From: Alphaproteobacteria bacterium
GTDB taxonomy: Bacteria > Pseudomonadota > Alphaproteobacteria > Caulobacterales > Caulobacteraceae
Assembly: GCA_018826515.1 (NCBI GenBank)
Contig: JAHKAM010000028.1
Location: forward strand, 1 to 64,000
Direction: 5' to 3'
DNA length: 64,000 nucleotides
Below, one piece after another: positions 62,617-64,000 of this stretch. The notes under the pieces are model-generated. The model made no database searches. It saw only the letters and a list, made by a program, of their open reading frames with translations, and was not told where the DNA came from. Position 1 is the stretch's first letter. Every line of letters begins with the position of its first letter. A program made the translations under genes and the position numbers.

Positions 62617-63708
62617 ATGCGCACTCTGGCCGTTCTCGTATTGGCGACCCTGACGCTGGCGGGCGCCGGCCCGGTGGTCAGCCAGACGCCGACCCTGGAA
62701 CAGGCCCTGCGCCGGGCCCGCGAGGCCACGCCCCTGCCGCTGTCGCTGGCCCGTGACCAGGCCGAATGGCGCGCCGATCACGCCGACCTGCCGCAAGGCA
62801 TGGACGCCGACGCCGACATCCAGTCCCGCATCGAGGACCTGACCCTTCAGGCCGGGCGGGACGAGCGCCTTGGCGCGATGGTCTTCACGACGCCGCCGGC
62901 CCTGGGCCGCGAGTGCGTGGCGACGGGTCTGAAGGGCTGCAGTTCTCCCATGGGCGGTTACCTGGCGCTCCGGGACGGCGGCCTGCAATGGCAGTTGCAG
63001 GAGGGGTTCACGGAAGAGACCGGCGTCTCAGGGGGCATCGTCTTCTTCGGCGACGCCGGCGCGGCGCGGATGGGGCCGACGGCGCCGATCGCCTGGAGTT
63101 TCGACGGGGCCCGCTTCGACGCCCCGGTCCTGCTGAGCGGTCCGGAGTTCAACGCCGCCGCCTATATCGCCGTGCCCGGCATCCACGCGGGCTCGGGCGG
63201 CGGCAATGCCGATGTGCTGTTCCGCTGGGACTTTCCCGACAGCCGCCGCCTGACCCAGATCGACACCTGGAGCTGGCGCGACGACCTGTCTGATCGCCTG
63301 CCCGAGGGCCTCGAGGTCTGGCAGGGCGTCCGCTTCGACTGGCCCAATATGATGGCCGTCACCCCCCTGTGGCAGGACGGCGACGGCAATTGCTGCGGCA
63401 CGGCCGGCTCGGCCATCCTGTCGTTCTCGATCGAGGGCGACCGGCTGGTGCTGGGCCATGTCACGGTCCGCGATGCGACGCTCGAGGCGGCGGCGCGGAC
63501 CCCGACGGCGGTGTTCGACTACGCCCGCCGCCGCAACGGCTGCGCGCGGTGGGAGGGGCAGGCGCCGGTCGAGGCCGCGGCGAGAGCCCGCGTCGCCGAA
63601 CTGCGCTGCGCGACCCTCGCGGCCGACGGCGCGGCCCTGAAGCGGGCGTACGCCGCCGACGATCGCACGCTCGCCCTGATCGCTCGCGCGGAGGCGCCGC
63701 GCGACTAA
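62617..63708 (+). CDS. Secreted protein, function unknown
   Basis: A 363-residue protein with a Sec signal peptide (LTLAGAGPVVSQ, cleavage near residue 22). The mature part is beta-rich and contains seven cysteines in fairly conserved-looking spots, such as GRECVATGLKGCSS and NCCGTAGSAI. Aromatic phrases WQGVRFDWPN and WRDDLSDRLPEGLEVW suggest a compact periplasmic domain. The C-terminal 60 residues are helical and Arg-rich. No family is recognised. The ATG at 62617 is preferred; a GTG/ATG 15 bp upstream is in frame. Confidence 0.75.
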   Translation: MRTLAVLVLATLTLAGAGPVVSQTPTLEQALRRAREATPLPLSLARDQAEWRADHADLPQGMDADADIQSRIEDLTLQAGRDERLGAMVFTTPPALGRECVATGLKGCSSPMGGYLALRDGGLQWQLQEGFTEETGVSGGIVFFGDAGAARMGPTAPIAWSFDGARFDAPVLLSGPEFNAAAYIAVPGIHAGSGGGNADVLFRWDFPDSRRLTQIDTWSWRDDLSDRLPEGLEVWQGVRFDWPNMMAVTPLWQDGDGNCCGTAGSAILSFSIEGDRLVLGHVTVRDATLEAAARTPTAVFDYARRRNGCARWEGQAPVEAAARARVAELRCATLAADGAALKRAYAADDRTLALIARAEAPRD

Positions 63709-63753
63709 GCTCCACCGTCTCGCCAAGGTCATGATCTTCCGCTAGACGAGGCC

Positions 63754-64000
63754 ATGACAGAAACGATGACAGCACAGGCGGCCCTGGACCGCCTCGAAAC
63801 CCTCTACAATCAATCCGTCTCCAACCTGCGCAGCGCGGTGGGGGCCTTCCTGCGGACCGGCGAACGGGCCGATCCGGACGCGCGGGCGAAAGGCCTGTTC
63901 GCCTATCCCGAACTGCGCGTCAGCTGGTTCGGCGACCGGCCGCAGAATCTGGAGACCCGGGCCTACGCCCGCCTGTCCCGGCCCGGCGTCTATTCGACCA
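63754..64000 (+). CDS. amn: AMP nucleosidase, N-terminal part (runs off the right edge)
   Basis: The first 82 residues of AMP nucleosidase, which splits AMP into adenine and ribose 5-phosphate. The segment ALDRLETLYNQSVSNLRSAVG followed by KGLFAYPELRVSWFG and TRAYARLSRPGVYSTT in pattern matches the N-terminal domain of Amn. The catalytic domain lies beyond the window. Its ATG at 63754 follows a 45-bp gap after the unknown secreted gene. Confidence 0.87.
   Translation, partial: MTETMTAQAALDRLETLYNQSVSNLRSAVGAFLRTGERADPDARAKGLFAYPELRVSWFGDRPQNLETRAYARLSRPGVYST

Noticed and set aside
2514-63753. tRNA or other structured RNA genes in the intergenic gaps
   Set aside because: I read the gaps longer than 70 bp and saw no cloverleaf-like sequence with a T-loop word or CCA end; only the B12 riboswitch stood out. 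A covariance-model scan would be the proper test.

Overview
The window looks like a chromosomal, mostly housekeeping segment of a Caulobacterales-type alphaproteobacterium, most like Brevundimonas or Caulobacter. This rests on very high GC (strong G/C bias at third positions), alphaproteobacterial gene orders such as mutS-glnD-murJ-trpS and trpF-trpB-trpA-accD-folC, amgK-murU-addB-addA-trxA, a lipoprotein of the CC0125/CC1285 type, and many GTG starts with 4-bp GTGA/ATGA overlaps. The taxonomic call is an inference. I see no prophage, insertion sequence, CRISPR array, rRNA or tRNA.

Layout. Bases 1-16.2 kb hold the N-terminus of ftsK, a UbiH-type hydroxylase with a small lipoprotein, a Trm112-like protein, a LON-domain protein with a CnoX-like thioredoxin-TPR protein, a heparinase II/III-family protein with rpe, OsmC, an alpha/beta hydrolase, purH, a ProX-like editing protein, a DUF6065 protein, a lipoprotein, a LysE exporter, two related small secreted proteins, argG and htpX. 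From 16.2 to 20.8 kb are a DUF1674 (SdhAF4-like) protein, two Gly/Tyr/His-rich secreted proteins, pyrF, marC and an Rrf2 regulator followed directly by an SDR gene. From 20.9 to 32.4 kb are kup-rsmB and, on the other strand, mutS-glnD-murJ-trpS.

A cobalamin riboswitch fills the 424-bp gap between mutS and a BtuB-like TonB-dependent receptor (32.4-34.7 kb). Then come an aldo/keto-reductase-like pseudoenzyme, recQ, rsmC-rsuA and an FAD oxidoreductase. A Phd/PIN toxin-antitoxin pair sits at 40.5-41.2 kb and overlaps trpF, the first gene of a trpF-trpB-(secreted protein)-trpA-accD-folC run. On the minus strand from 57.2 down to 46.6 kb, an acyltransferase, tsaE, amgK, murU, addB, addA, trxA and a small secreted protein form a long colinear block. 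The right end carries an S9 peptidase, an AsmA protein, a lipoprotein esterase, an unknown secreted protein and the start of AMP nucleosidase.

Most noteworthy: three intergenic hairpins, each built from heptamer repeats whose two arms are complementary; the toxin-antitoxin pair coupled to trpF; a secreted-protein gene splitting trpB from trpA; an AccD without any zinc-ribbon cysteine; a TrpA with Glu at the usual catalytic Asp60 position; and an AKR-fold protein lacking its catalytic tetrad. I did not find a convincing wholly new multi-gene system.
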